A stretch of 53,927 nucleotides of DNA from Oscillospiraceae bacterium (GTDB lineage: Bacteria > Bacillota > Clostridia > Oscillospirales > Ruminococcaceae): the NCBI GenBank assembly GCA_022768245.1, contig JALEMR010000062.1:1-53927 (forward strand), written 5' to 3'. The notes beneath the pieces were generated by a model that saw nothing but the letters and a program-made list of their open reading frames with translations, ran no database searches and was not told the origin of the DNA. This document shows, piece by piece, positions 1-8,232 of the stretch. Every line of letters begins with the position of its first letter. The stretch's first letter is position 1. A program made the position numbers and the translations under genes.

Positions 1-150
1 AACGGTGAGGATATCCCCATATTCTCCATAATGTTCGGAGAAGCCGAGGACGAACAGCTCAACGAGCTTGCACAGCTTTCCAATGCAAGAGTTTTCGACG
101 GAAGAGACGATCTTATCGGAGCATTCCGCAGCGTGAAAGGATATAATTAA
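1..150 (+). CDS. C-terminal end of a VWA-type protein (partial)
   Basis: Only the last 49 codons are present, open from base 1 to the TAA at 148-150. The segment ends in residues such as FSIMFGEAEDEQL and LSNARVFDGRDDLIGAFRSV. A phrase of this kind, a reported strand followed by a variable value and an 'F..V KGYN' end, is typical of the last strand and helix of von Willebrand factor A domains in which the protein ends. VWA proteins are commonly found next to TelA genes, and a TelA gene lies two genes downstream. The reading frame is certain. The family is an inference from a short piece and from context, because the metal-binding MIDAS residues lie outside the window. Confidence 0.6.
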   Translation, partial: NGEDIPIFSIMFGEAEDEQLNELAQLSNARVFDGRDDLIGAFRSVKGYN

Positions 151-151
151 G

Positions 152-955
152 GTGAAAAATGATTTTCGGCAGAATATTGCGGCAATAATTTCTGCGGCGG
201 CTGCGGGAGGCGTGTTCATACTACTGCTCTTCCTGCTTGAATGGTCGATATTCATAGATATCCCCGCGGCAATAGGTACGGTCACACTGACCGACGGCGT
301 TTATTACGCCGATATGGAAAAGCTGACCGAGAAGATAACAAACGGCGTTACCTGGGCCGATGCGGGACTTCCCGAGCTTTACGGGAATGTTTCGGTGGAT
401 ACTACCGACCCCGTGCGCTCAAATTCGGGCAACATGTTCGCGGCGCTGCTGGCAAATGTGCTCTGCGGCGGAAGGACTGCCGACGAGGAAAGCCTGACGG
501 AAATAATGCCGCAGCTCAAGGCGATCTTCGCTGACCTCGGGTATATGGAGACTTCGTCCTCCGACCTGTTCAATCAGTTTATCCGCACGGGAATCGGCGC
601 TAAGCCTATCATTGCAGGCTATGAAAATCAGCTTCTCGAATACGCCGCGGAGAATCCTTCCCAGTACGAAAAACCGGCGGACGATATAGTCATCATCTAT
701 CCCACGCCTACTGTATGGTCCACTCATATCTACATAGCTCTCGACGAAACGGGCAAACAGGGAGCAGCAGCTCTCTGCGACGAAAAAATTCAGCAGCTGG
801 CATGGGAAAAGCACGGCTTCCGCACAAGCGGCTGCGATATCTCCTCGGAGGGCGGAGTGACCGTGAACGGCATCGCTCCCGAGCTGAACGCTGTCATAAA
901 CATGCCCGATTACAGGGTAATGAAAAAAATTATGGAAGAACTGGAGGAACAATAA
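152..955 (+). CDS. membrane-anchored protein of unknown function between VWA and TelA genes
   Basis: The protein has 267 residues and starts with GTG one base after the upstream stop. It has one hydrophobic segment at about residues 8-32 (AAIISAAAAGGVFILLLFLL), which probably anchors it in the membrane with the rest outside. The remaining 230 residues are mixed alpha/beta with no motif I recognise. A later part (VIIYPTPTVWSTHIYIALDE) looks like a core beta strand. It is packed tightly between the VWA gene and telA: the stop TAA shares its last base with the telA ATG (TAATG), so the three are probably co-translated. The function is unknown. The context suggests a role in the TelA/VWA envelope-stress module. 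The start could also lie a few codons downstream, because no clear ribosome site is visible. Confidence 0.7.
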   Translation: MKNDFRQNIAAIISAAAAGGVFILLLFLLEWSIFIDIPAAIGTVTLTDGVYYADMEKLTEKITNGVTWADAGLPELYGNVSVDTTDPVRSNSGNMFAALLANVLCGGRTADEESLTEIMPQLKAIFADLGYMETSSSDLFNQFIRTGIGAKPIIAGYENQLLEYAAENPSQYEKPADDIVIIYPTPTVWSTHIYIALDETGKQGAAALCDEKIQQLAWEKHGFRTSGCDISSEGGVTVNGIAPELNAVINMPDYRVMKKIMEELEEQ

Positions 956-1575
956 TGTCGGAGATAAGCTTAGCGGCTCTGTCCAAATCAAAAAATATTG
1001 CCGTGGAGGAAAACACCTCCCTTTCGGCGCAGGAGGTAAATACACAGCTCGATCTCACACCCGAGGATAAGGCAAGAATGGATATGCTCAAGGATATCAG
1101 CGTTTTTGATATAATGTACAAGCAGAACCTGGACTGCTTCCGTGAGCTGGGATTATACATTCAGGCGGGCAAGGAGCAGATAGAAGAGATAAGGAACGAG
1201 ACCGTCCCCAAGCTGCGTGCAGAGGCTCAGGCAAGCGGCGACCCGATGGACGCTCAGCTTGTCCGCGATTTTGAGGACGAAGTGGACAGATTCGAAAAGA
1301 AGATATACGATCTTGAACTTAGCCGCACCATAGCTATCCGGACCGCTCCCCAGATAAGGCTTATCCAGAACAACGACCGCGTCCTCAAGGAATCCAACCG
1401 CGGCATTGTCGATGTCGAAACTCTGCAAAAGGTCAACAAAAATCTCATCGACACCATTGAGGAAACTATACAGATCCAGAACGAGGGCAGACAGAAGCGC
1501 GAAGAAGCAGAAAAGACTCTCGTTCGGATAGAGGACGATCTCAAAAACAAGCTCGTTGAAATAATGGGCGGCTGA
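955..1575 (+). CDS. telA: TelA-family (toxic anion resistance) protein, short form
   Basis: The protein has 206 residues from the ATG at 955, which overlaps the previous stop by one base. It is almost wholly alpha-helical and charged. Blocks such as SVFDIMYKQNLDCFRELGLYI, RTAPQIRLIQNND and LIDTIEETIQIQNEGRQKRE are characteristic of the TelA family (PF05816). Family members tied to tellurite, colicin and nisin tolerance usually have about 330-390 residues, so this one is short and corresponds mainly to the C-terminal half. There is no frameshift inside it and the gene begins cleanly at the coupled start, so it is probably a naturally short form and not a broken gene. The biochemical role of TelA is not settled. 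With its VWA neighbour it is usually placed in envelope-stress response. Confidence 0.82.
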   Translation: MSEISLAALSKSKNIAVEENTSLSAQEVNTQLDLTPEDKARMDMLKDISVFDIMYKQNLDCFRELGLYIQAGKEQIEEIRNETVPKLRAEAQASGDPMDAQLVRDFEDEVDRFEKKIYDLELSRTIAIRTAPQIRLIQNNDRVLKESNRGIVDVETLQKVNKNLIDTIEETIQIQNEGRQKREEAEKTLVRIEDDLKNKLVEIMGG

Positions 1576-1593
1576 GGCTGATAAGGTAAACAA

Positions 1594-2508
1594 ATGATAA
1601 TATACAGATTAGCGGACAGTCTCGTACAGACAGAGCCCGAACAGCTTGAAACGGAGTACTGCTCCGCTGTGATACTGACCTCATCTGCGGAGGCGGCAGG
1701 GGCGCTGAGACTTGCAGGTATTGATTATGAGGGCGAGCTCTCCACCGACAGCATCGCGTTTTCCAAGATAGAGACCCAGAGCGATTTTCTTTTGGGAACG
1801 CTCTGTATCCCGAAGCTGCCGGATATCCCCTGCAGCAGATACAGGATAATGCTGTTTATAAGCCGTCACCGGATCGTTATCGTTGATGATTACAATTTTT
1901 CAAGGAATATTTTCCGTCGGATACAAAACGGGAATGCAAATCAGCGGCTGACCGTACAGCGGGTGGTGTGCTGCTACTTCACGCAGCTTATGCAGCGGGA
2001 CACCGAGCTTCTTATCCAGCATGAACAGAAGATAATGCAGCTTGAAGAGGATATCTCCGACGGGAAGACCGACGGCTTTTTTGAAAGGATTAATCCGATA
2101 AGGAAAGAGCTTCTCGTGCTGCGGAGCTACTACGACGAGCTTTGTGATATGGGCAAGGAGCTTGAACAGGACGAAAACAAGCTGTTCGACAAGAAGCAAA
2201 GAAAATATTTCGGGACCATATTCGACCGTGCAGACAGGCTCATGGACCGAACATCATATCTTCTCGAATACGCACAGCAGGTGCGGGACTCTTATCAGTC
2301 ACGCGTTGACGCAGAGCAGAACAGCAATATGGCTTTTCTGACTGCCATATCCACCATATTTTTCCCGCTCACCCTGATAACGGGCTGGTACGGAATGAAT
2401 TTCGAAAATATGCCCGAGCTTGAAAACGGATATCCGCGGATAATCCTGCTTAGTATCGCAGTGGTGATAATATGCATTATCATATTCAAACGCAAAAAAA
2501 TGCTGTAG
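1594..2508 (+). CDS. corA: CorA-family divalent metal ion transporter
   Basis: The protein has 304 residues. The N-terminal 240 residues form the cytoplasmic alpha/beta funnel and long stalk helix. Two transmembrane helices follow at the very C-terminus (about 247-265 and 278-298). The signature GMN triplet sits at the end of the first helix in GWYGMNFENMPEL and is followed by the short periplasmic loop. The positively charged tail KRKKML is also typical. CorA proteins form homopentamers that carry Mg2+ (some carry Co2+, Ni2+ or Zn2+) across the cytoplasmic membrane. The gene lies 18 bases after telA in the same direction, so it may be transcribed with it, and a strong hairpin follows. The selected metal cannot be read from the sequence. 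Confidence 0.93.
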   Translation: MIIYRLADSLVQTEPEQLETEYCSAVILTSSAEAAGALRLAGIDYEGELSTDSIAFSKIETQSDFLLGTLCIPKLPDIPCSRYRIMLFISRHRIVIVDDYNFSRNIFRRIQNGNANQRLTVQRVVCCYFTQLMQRDTELLIQHEQKIMQLEEDISDGKTDGFFERINPIRKELLVLRSYYDELCDMGKELEQDENKLFDKKQRKYFGTIFDRADRLMDRTSYLLEYAQQVRDSYQSRVDAEQNSNMAFLTAISTIFFPLTLITGWYGMNFENMPELENGYPRIILLSIAVVIICIIIFKRKKML

Positions 2509-2514
2509 AACGCA

Positions 2515-2558
2515 AAGCGCCTGCCGAAGCGCCTTTATTGGCTTTTCGGCAGGCGCTT
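2515..2558 (+). terminator. strong hairpin after corA
   Basis: A perfect 14-bp stem (AAGCGCCTGCCGAA with its complement) encloses a 16-base loop just after the corA stop. No T-run follows, so it may be a terminator that needs help, an mRNA-stabilising end or a small dispersed repeat. It separates corA from the next promoter. Confidence 0.6.
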
Positions 2559-2613
2559 CACATTCTGACCGACCGTCAGCTCACGAAAAAAGTCGGACGA
2601 TTTGAACAAACTA

Positions 2614-2642
2614 TTGACAAAATTGTCGAAATATGCTATTAT
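2614..2642 (+). promoter_or_regulatory. sigma-A type promoter for the BMP lipoprotein gene
   Basis: TTGACA at 2614-2619 and TATTAT at 2637-2642 are separated by 17 bases. Transcription should start near 2649, leaving a leader of about 130 bases before the ATG at 2779. I see no known riboswitch in that leader. Confidence 0.75.
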
Positions 2643-2778
2643 TGCTGTAGCATGTCTTATGTTTTATTCACTGTCATTCAATCAATGATCTGCACACTTT
2701 ACATCAGCATCAAGATCTATACACAGTGCCGTGGCTCTCACGGCAGATATACTATATTATTTTTAAGGACGTGATCCG

Positions 2779-3972
2779 ATGAACCAAAAAAGGATGTCTG
2801 CACTTGCGCTCTGCTTAGCAGTATCTGCTTCATTATTGAGCGGCTGCGGCGGGGACGCAGAGCCCGACAGCTACGACGACTATGTTGTGAATACCTCCCC
2901 TTACTCCGAAGGACAGGATGACGGCGCTGCGGAGTCGAATGCGGGAATACCCAAAGAAAACGTTAACATAGGCGTGCTGTACATATCCGACCCCGCCGAG
3001 GGCAGCGGCTATTCCTATACCCACGATCTGGGCATTCAGGGAATGCAGAAGAATCTCGGGCTGTCCGACAGTCAGATACACCGCGAAATAGTTGACGATG
3101 CGGATGCTGCCGCTACCGAACAGGCGATAGAAAAGCTGGTGGCGGAGGGCTGCAATATCATCTTCACCACAAGCTGGGGCTACATGGAAACTACCGCCGC
3201 ATGTGCGGAAAAATATCCCGACGTTTACTTCTCCCACGGAACGGGTTACCTTTCCAACGGTAAGAATTTCACCAACTATTTCGGAAGGATATATCAGGCA
3301 AGATATTTAAGCGGCATAGTCGCAGGTCTTAACACCGAATCGGACAAGATAGGCTATGTTGCCGCAATGGGCACCGAAAGCTCCGAGGTGACGGGCGGCA
3401 TTGATGCATTTGCACTGGGAGTTTATTCCGTTAATCCCGATGCGGAGATATATGTCAAGGTCACAAACAGCTGGTATGACCCCGACCTTGAATCGCAGTA
3501 TGCCTTCGACCTGCTGGACGCGGGCTGCGACGTTATCACTCAGCACGCCGATACGGCGTTTCCTGCCATAAATGCCGAAAGCAGAGGCGCATACTCTATC
3601 GGCTACAACTCCGATATGAGCAAGGAGGCTCCCGATTCGGTGCTGTGCAGCGTTATCTGGACCTGGAGCGCTTACTATACCGAGGCTGTTCAGAGCGTGA
3701 TCAACGGCACATGGAACGGCGAGAACTACTACGGCGGTCTTGCCGAGGGACTTGTGGGCATAACCGATACATCGGAATTCTGCAACCCCGAATGTGACGA
3801 AAAAATAGCCGAAGCCACACAGCAGATGCTGAGCGGCAGCTTCAACGTTTTTGACGGCGTTATCGAGACCAACACGGGCGATACCGTGGGCGAAGCAGGC
3901 TCTACTCTCAGCGACTCCGAGATAACAGGCGGCATAAACTGGTACTTCAAGACCGTGACCGTGCTCGAATAA
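2779..3972 (+). CDS. BMP-family substrate-binding lipoprotein
   Basis: The 397-residue protein has a lipoprotein signal peptide with lipobox LLSGC, so Cys23 should be lipidated. After an acidic linker, the binding domain starts at about residue 60 (NVNIGVLYISDPAEGSGYSY). Motifs such as YLSGIVAGL, KIGYVAAMG, AFALGVYSVNPDAE and CDVITQHADT are those of the BMP (basic membrane protein/PnrA/Med) family. That family binds purine nucleosides or related small molecules and normally feeds an ABC importer. No permease or ATPase gene is nearby. The next gene, 16 bases on, is a methyl-accepting chemotaxis protein, so this protein may present its ligand to the chemoreceptor and not to a transporter. The ligand is unknown. 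The RBS AAGGACGTGAT precedes the ATG. Confidence 0.9.
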   Translation: MNQKRMSALALCLAVSASLLSGCGGDAEPDSYDDYVVNTSPYSEGQDDGAAESNAGIPKENVNIGVLYISDPAEGSGYSYTHDLGIQGMQKNLGLSDSQIHREIVDDADAAATEQAIEKLVAEGCNIIFTTSWGYMETTAACAEKYPDVYFSHGTGYLSNGKNFTNYFGRIYQARYLSGIVAGLNTESDKIGYVAAMGTESSEVTGGIDAFALGVYSVNPDAEIYVKVTNSWYDPDLESQYAFDLLDAGCDVITQHADTAFPAINAESRGAYSIGYNSDMSKEAPDSVLCSVIWTWSAYYTEAVQSVINGTWNGENYYGGLAEGLVGITDTSEFCNPECDEKIAEATQQMLSGSFNVFDGVIETNTGDTVGEAGSTLSDSEITGGINWYFKTVTVLE

Positions 3973-3988
3973 AGGAGGAACAGAATAT

Positions 3989-5692
3989 ATGAAAGTAAGC
4001 ATACTTGTTAAATTCCTCTGCGGAGCTGTTCTTCCCATTCTCGTGCTGGGCGGAATGATCTACTATCTTGCCGAGACCACCTTCCGCAGCTCTGTGCTCG
4101 ATCAGGCTAAAAATGCCATGAGAAATACCGCTACCTGTACTCTCGCCGCCTATGAGACCAACTCGGGCGAATACTATCTTGCCAAAAACGGCGACGTATG
4201 GAAGGGCGGCTATAATATCTCCCTCTCCGACAATCTCATCGACAATATCGCAGGGGACGACGGCACCGTTGTCACCTTCTTCTACGGCGCGGACAGAGTG
4301 ATGACCTCCGCAAAGGACGCTGACGGCAGAAGGCTCCTTGACTCCCCCGCAGGCGACAAGATAGTCTCCGAGGTGCTCGAGGGCGGAAACGAATACTTCA
4401 GCAGCTCCGTTTACATCGACGGGACCATCTATTACGGCTACTATATCCCCGTATATCAGGACAGCGGAGCTTCTCCCATAGGCATGGTATTTGCGGGTCA
4501 GATAAAGGAGTCCGTCGACAGAAGCATTAACAGTCTTATCAGCAAGATACTTGTTATCGTGTTCGTTATAGCTGCGGCGGGAATGCTGCTGGCAGTGTTC
4601 GTTGCCATGTCGGTGACGGGCGCTATAAACAAGGGCGTTAATGTGCTTAAGGAGCTGGCTTCGGGCAATCTTTCGGCTGCTATACCGCAGCGGGTAATCC
4701 GCCGCAGAGATGAAGCGGGCGAGCTCGCAAGAGCAGTAGAGGAGCTGAAAAACTCCCTGACCGATATCATCTCCCGTCTTAAGAGCAACTCGGATTCTCT
4801 GATACAGGCGTCTGAGATACTCAACAGCATGGCGGGACGTACTATGAATACTCTGGGCAGCTTTGAGTCTGCGATCTCCGATATGACCTCGGGCGCCAAC
4901 AAGCAGGCTGAGGATATGAACAGCGCAGGCAGCAGCGTTTCGATAATGAGCAGCGTTATCAGCACTACCTCCGACGAGATAGCCGCACTGAACGAAAACT
5001 CCGAAAGCATGCTGAGAAACAGCGATACCGCTGCGGTAAATCTTAAGAATCTCCTTGACGTTAACGGCAGGGTAAGGGACGCTATCGACATAATCGGAAA
5101 AAGCACCGCTCAGACGGACAGCTCTGTCAGCGAGATAAGCGAAGCCGCAAAAATGGTGTCGGATATTGCCGAGGAGACCTCCATACTCAGCATTAACGCC
5201 AACATCGAGGCTGCAAGAGCAGGCGAATACGGACGGGGCTTTGCTGTGGTAGCTTCTCAGGTGAGAAACCTTGCTGTGGAATCCACCAGATGCGGAAAAC
5301 AGATACAGGAGCTGGTGGAACGTCTTACTGCGGATTCCTCCCTTACCATGAAGACAATGAACGAGACCAGACAGATAATCACCGACCAGAGCACAAGCAT
5401 AGAAAATACCGCTGCTGCCGTAAACAAGGTCATCGAAGGGATACGCTCCTCCGCGGACAGTATCAGGATAATCGAAAAGCATACAGGACAGCTGGATAAT
5501 GTCCGTTCGGATATCGTGAAAATGGTGGACGACCTTACGGTCATCGCAGGAAGCACCGCGGAGCTTTCCAACAGAACCAGCGGCGAAGCTGCGGAAATGT
5601 CCTCGGGCTTCTCCGAGATAGGACGCTATGCCGCAGAGCTTAAGCGCATTGCCGACGAGCTTTCCCAGTATGTGAACATATTCAGGCTGTGA
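3989..5692 (+). CDS. methyl-accepting chemotaxis protein with extracellular Cache-like sensor
   Basis: The protein has 567 residues. Transmembrane helix 1 is at about residues 8-30. An extracellular sensor of about 140 residues of the single-Cache type follows (IYYGYYIPVYQD, then IGMVFAGQIKES before the second helix at about 183-206). A HAMP region lies at about 207-260 and a cytoplasmic signalling domain at about 290-560. The receptor tip is well conserved at about 395-413 (EETSILSINANIEAARAGE, then GRGFAVVASQVRNLA). It should signal through CheW/CheA. No che genes lie in the window. An RBS (AAAGGAGG) precedes the ATG. The gene follows the BMP lipoprotein gene directly and probably shares its promoter, which suggests a binding-protein/receptor pair. 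Confidence 0.94.
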   Translation: MKVSILVKFLCGAVLPILVLGGMIYYLAETTFRSSVLDQAKNAMRNTATCTLAAYETNSGEYYLAKNGDVWKGGYNISLSDNLIDNIAGDDGTVVTFFYGADRVMTSAKDADGRRLLDSPAGDKIVSEVLEGGNEYFSSSVYIDGTIYYGYYIPVYQDSGASPIGMVFAGQIKESVDRSINSLISKILVIVFVIAAAGMLLAVFVAMSVTGAINKGVNVLKELASGNLSAAIPQRVIRRRDEAGELARAVEELKNSLTDIISRLKSNSDSLIQASEILNSMAGRTMNTLGSFESAISDMTSGANKQAEDMNSAGSSVSIMSSVISTTSDEIAALNENSESMLRNSDTAAVNLKNLLDVNGRVRDAIDIIGKSTAQTDSSVSEISEAAKMVSDIAEETSILSINANIEAARAGEYGRGFAVVASQVRNLAVESTRCGKQIQELVERLTADSSLTMKTMNETRQIITDQSTSIENTAAAVNKVIEGIRSSADSIRIIEKHTGQLDNVRSDIVKMVDDLTVIAGSTAELSNRTSGEAAEMSSGFSEIGRYAAELKRIADELSQYVNIFRL

Positions 5693-5709
5693 GCCGACAA
5701 GTATACACA

Positions 5710-5752
5710 GGCGTACATTTCTGCCCGAAAGGCGGTATGTACGCCGTTTTTA
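5710..5752 (+). terminator. rho-independent terminator after the chemoreceptor gene
   Basis: A 9-bp stem (GGCGTACAT with ATGTACGCC at 5737-5745) with an inner GC-rich part is followed by GTTTTTA. It ends the lipoprotein/chemoreceptor transcript. Confidence 0.85.
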
Positions 5753-5788
5753 AATTCGGCAAAGAATGAAAAAAGTAACTCAAAGGTA

Positions 5789-5817
5789 TTGCATTTTTCG
5801 ACAGCATATGCTATAAT
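5789..5817 (+). promoter_or_regulatory. sigma-A type promoter for the GGDEF protein gene
   Basis: TTGCAT at 5789-5794, a 17-base spacer and a perfect TATAAT at 5812-5817. The start site would be near 5824, giving a leader of about 75 bases. Confidence 0.75.
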
Positions 5818-5899
5818 TATGGAAATAAATCAGGCATGGCAGGCAAACGGAAGGCAGCGCAGAGGGGCTGTTTTCCGATACTGAACGGGAGGCGGAATT

Positions 5900-7825
5900 A
5901 TGAGACGCAGAAATATAGCGGTATGCGTTACCGGGTACAACTGGGATTACGAGAGCAGAGTCGTCAGCGGAATAGCGGAAAAATGCGGAGAGCTTGATAT
6001 GAATCTCCTTATCTTTGCCACTCTGATACGCCGTCCCGAGCTCAATTCCGACAGAGTATTGCCCGACAGCGTTATCAGAGGGGAATCCGAGATATTCAAT
6101 CTTATCAATTACGAAATTATCGACGGGATAATCATTCTGGGCGAGTCCATTATCGAGGAACAGGTCATATTCGACATATCCGCCAAGGCTGCCGAAAAGA
6201 ATATCCCCGTTGTCAACGTCAACGATCCCACTCATAAGCTTTTCAGAAATGTTATCCTCAGCGATAAGAAGGCTATGGAATTCGTTGTCCGTCATCTGGT
6301 GGAGGAGCACGGACTTACTAAGATAAACTTTATAGGCGGTTTCCCCGGGAATCTTCAGACCGAGGAGCGGCTCGCTGCATACAAAAAGGTCCTCGGAGAG
6401 CATAACATCCCAATTGAGGAAAAACGGATAGCTTACGGCGAATTCTGGAAAAAGGCGACGGAATGCACCGAGAATTTTATCAGTTCGGGCGATATACCTC
6501 AGGCTATCGTCTGCGCCAGCGACACGATGGCTATCTTCTGCATGGACTGCCTTCGGGAGCATGGCTTCAGGATACCCGAGGATATCGTCGTTACGGGCTT
6601 TGACGGTTTAGATGACTGCGAGAACTACTCCCCTACTCTCACATCTGTGCGAAGAGGCTTCCGTTCGGCAGGTTACAAGGCTGCTGAGATTATCACCGAT
6701 ATCCTTGACGGAAAAGAGACCGAGGAAACCTCCGAGGTGGATTCCGAGCTTGTTATCATGCAGTCCTGCGGCTGCGTTCCTAAGGAAGAAAAACGAAAAT
6801 TTGATTATCTGAGCGAAAAATACGGCGCGGAAAGCGTTTCTCTGGAATTCCGCACATACATTCACGCCATGAACACCGACTTTGCAGCTGTAAAGACCTC
6901 AACGGAGCTGTTCGCAAATGCAAAGCGAAGCGCGGAGTTTTTCAAGCTGAAAAGGCTGTTTATTTGCATCTGCTCCAACATCGAGCGTGAGACCGCAGAG
7001 CTGGACAAGGAGGATATCATCTCCGCCTTCCGCGGCATTTCCGATACCATGGTGAACAAGTTCAGCTATGGCAGCAGCGTGCCTGTGGGCAAACAATTCC
7101 CCGCGTCAGAGCTTATCCCCGAGGATATACTGAACGGTGACAAGGCTGTGGTATTCGCCTTTTCACCCATGTATTTCAAGGATAATTTCTTAGGCTACCT
7201 TGCTTACGAGCCGTCGGGATTTCGCGGCTACGGAGAGCATTTCAGCACATGGCTGATGATGCTTTCGAACAACACAGGCAGCTTCTACATGAACAAAAAG
7301 CTGGAGCTTGTCGTTGAACAGCTTGAAAATCTTTACGTCCGCGACCCGCTTACGGGATTGTTCAACAGGCGCGGTATGTCCAAATACGGAATGGAACTGC
7401 TGGACAGCGCCAAAAAGGCGGATTCCTGCATTACCGTAGTATGTTCGGATATCGACAATCTCAAGCCTATCAACGACCTCTACGGTCACGAGGCGGGAGA
7501 TAATGCTATCGTTCAGACTGCACGTGCCATATCAAATGCTATGCCCGACAGAACTGTCTGCGTGAGAACGGGCGGTGACGAATTCTGCTCGGTGATAAAC
7601 AGCTGCAGCGAATATGAGATAAAAGCCGTCATTGAACAGATAGACCGTACACTGTCCGATTATAACGCTTCGAGCGGTCTCCCCTACAAGGTAGGCTGCA
7701 GCTGCGGATATTACCGCATGAGGGCTTCCGAGACCGAGTCTATCGAAAAGATAGCCGCCTTTGCCGATGAGGAGATGTACAGGGTCAAGGTGAGAAAAAA
7801 GGCTATGAACAAAATCATCTTATAG
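5900..7825 (+). CDS. periplasmic-binding-fold sensor fused to GGDEF diguanylate cyclase
   Basis: The protein has 641 residues with no signal peptide or membrane segment, so it is cytoplasmic. Residues 1 to about 285 have the LacI/PurR-type sugar-binding fold without the DNA-binding head: RRNIAVCVTGYNWDYESRV at the N-terminus, AIVCASDTMAIFCMD, and the C-terminal VVTGFDGLDDCENYSPTLTSV. A linker of about 190 residues follows. The GGDEF domain starts near residue 479 (YVRDPLTGLFNRRGM), with metal- and substrate-binding SDIDNLKPINDLYGHEAGDN and an intact GGDEF at 558-562. The inhibitory I-site RxxD expected just before GGDEF is absent (PDRT in its place), so product inhibition of the usual type is unlikely. 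It should make c-di-GMP in response to an intracellular small molecule, probably a sugar. RBS GGGAGGCGG precedes the ATG. The next gene is controlled by a c-di-GMP riboswitch. Confidence 0.92.
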   Translation: MRRRNIAVCVTGYNWDYESRVVSGIAEKCGELDMNLLIFATLIRRPELNSDRVLPDSVIRGESEIFNLINYEIIDGIIILGESIIEEQVIFDISAKAAEKNIPVVNVNDPTHKLFRNVILSDKKAMEFVVRHLVEEHGLTKINFIGGFPGNLQTEERLAAYKKVLGEHNIPIEEKRIAYGEFWKKATECTENFISSGDIPQAIVCASDTMAIFCMDCLREHGFRIPEDIVVTGFDGLDDCENYSPTLTSVRRGFRSAGYKAAEIITDILDGKETEETSEVDSELVIMQSCGCVPKEEKRKFDYLSEKYGAESVSLEFRTYIHAMNTDFAAVKTSTELFANAKRSAEFFKLKRLFICICSNIERETAELDKEDIISAFRGISDTMVNKFSYGSSVPVGKQFPASELIPEDILNGDKAVVFAFSPMYFKDNFLGYLAYEPSGFRGYGEHFSTWLMMLSNNTGSFYMNKKLELVVEQLENLYVRDPLTGLFNRRGMSKYGMELLDSAKKADSCITVVCSDIDNLKPINDLYGHEAGDNAIVQTARAISNAMPDRTVCVRTGGDEFCSVINSCSEYEIKAVIEQIDRTLSDYNASSGLPYKVGCSCGYYRMRASETESIEKIAAFADEEMYRVKVRKKAMNKIIL

Positions 7826-8025
7826 TCGGAGACTTTGCACACGGCACACGGCATATTCCGTGACGGCTGTAAAATAGCTTCTTATATTTATTTGCGATGC
7901 AGTTCACGGCGCGGAAGGTGCTTTTTGTGCTTTAACAAAGTGAATTGACATTGTGATTATTGCCTTTATCGGACTGTAAATATTTATGAATAATGGCGAT
8001 TTTTTATAAAAACTTTTAGAAACTA

Positions 8026-8054
8026 TTGATTTTTTTCATAATGTGTGTTATAAT
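8026..8054 (+). promoter_or_regulatory. sigma-A type promoter ahead of the riboswitch
   Basis: TTGATT at 8026-8031, a 17-base spacer and TATAAT at 8049-8054. The predicted start near 8060 falls exactly at the 5' edge of the aptamer, as expected for a riboswitch leader. Confidence 0.8.
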
Positions 8055-8058
8055 CATC

Positions 8059-8163
8059 ATAACAAGTAAAAAGGCAAACCCGATGAAAATCGGCGGCGCA
8101 AAGCACGAGCCTAAGCTTCGGATATAATGGGAGTATGGCGGTCGGGCTGCATTTGTAGGTTAT
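8059..8163 (+). promoter_or_regulatory. c-di-GMP-I (GEMM) riboswitch aptamer
   Basis: The leader holds the class I cyclic di-GMP aptamer in order. GGCAAACC is at 8073-8080. A CCGAT-GAAA-ATCGG hairpin follows, whose GAAA tetraloop is the GNRA loop of P2. Next is GGCGCAAAGC, matching the consensus ACGCAAAGC. The second stem carries CCTAAG (8110-8115) opposite TATGG (8134-8138), which is the classic 11-nt GNRA tetraloop receptor. A closing P1 helix can form between ACAAGT (8062-8067) and ATTTGT (8151-8156), extended by ATA/TAT pairs. The aptamer should sense c-di-GMP, which the GGDEF protein encoded just upstream can make. It precedes a terminator and a surface-protein gene. Confidence 0.93.
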
Positions 8164-8199
8164 CCTTATTATGCGGCACGTCCGCATGCTCCCTTTTTT
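8129..8199 (+). terminator. riboswitch expression platform: terminator overlapping the aptamer
   Basis: GGGAGTATGGCGG at 8129-8141 can pair with CCGCATGCTCCC at 8182-8193, directly followed by TTTTTT. The 5' arm includes the aptamer's tetraloop receptor, so aptamer folding and termination exclude each other. A competing local hairpin, ATGCGG (8171-8176) with CCGCAT (8182-8187), would also block the terminator. The simplest reading is that ligand binding turns the gene on. Confidence 0.82.
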
Positions 8200-8232
8200 A
8201 TAGGGAAATGTAAACTGAAAGGTGTTGATCTT

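Larger units (their letters stand above)
7826..8232 (+). other. 407-base regulatory intergenic region
   Basis: There is no gene here. The first 200 bases are AT-rich with only weak short inverted repeats (near 7838-7865) and no clear terminator. The rest holds a promoter, a c-di-GMP-I aptamer and its terminator platform, listed separately. Confidence 0.85.

Noticed and set aside
3947..5482. A 511-codon minus-strand frame opposite the chemoreceptor gene
   Set aside because: Composition artefact opposite a gene with a complete chemoreceptor layout. Other long antisense frames, such as 12821-14245 and 21234-22820, were rejected for the same reason.
7838..7880. Terminator after the GGDEF gene
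   Set aside because: CACGG/CCGTG can pair only weakly and no T-run follows, so I do not call it a terminator.
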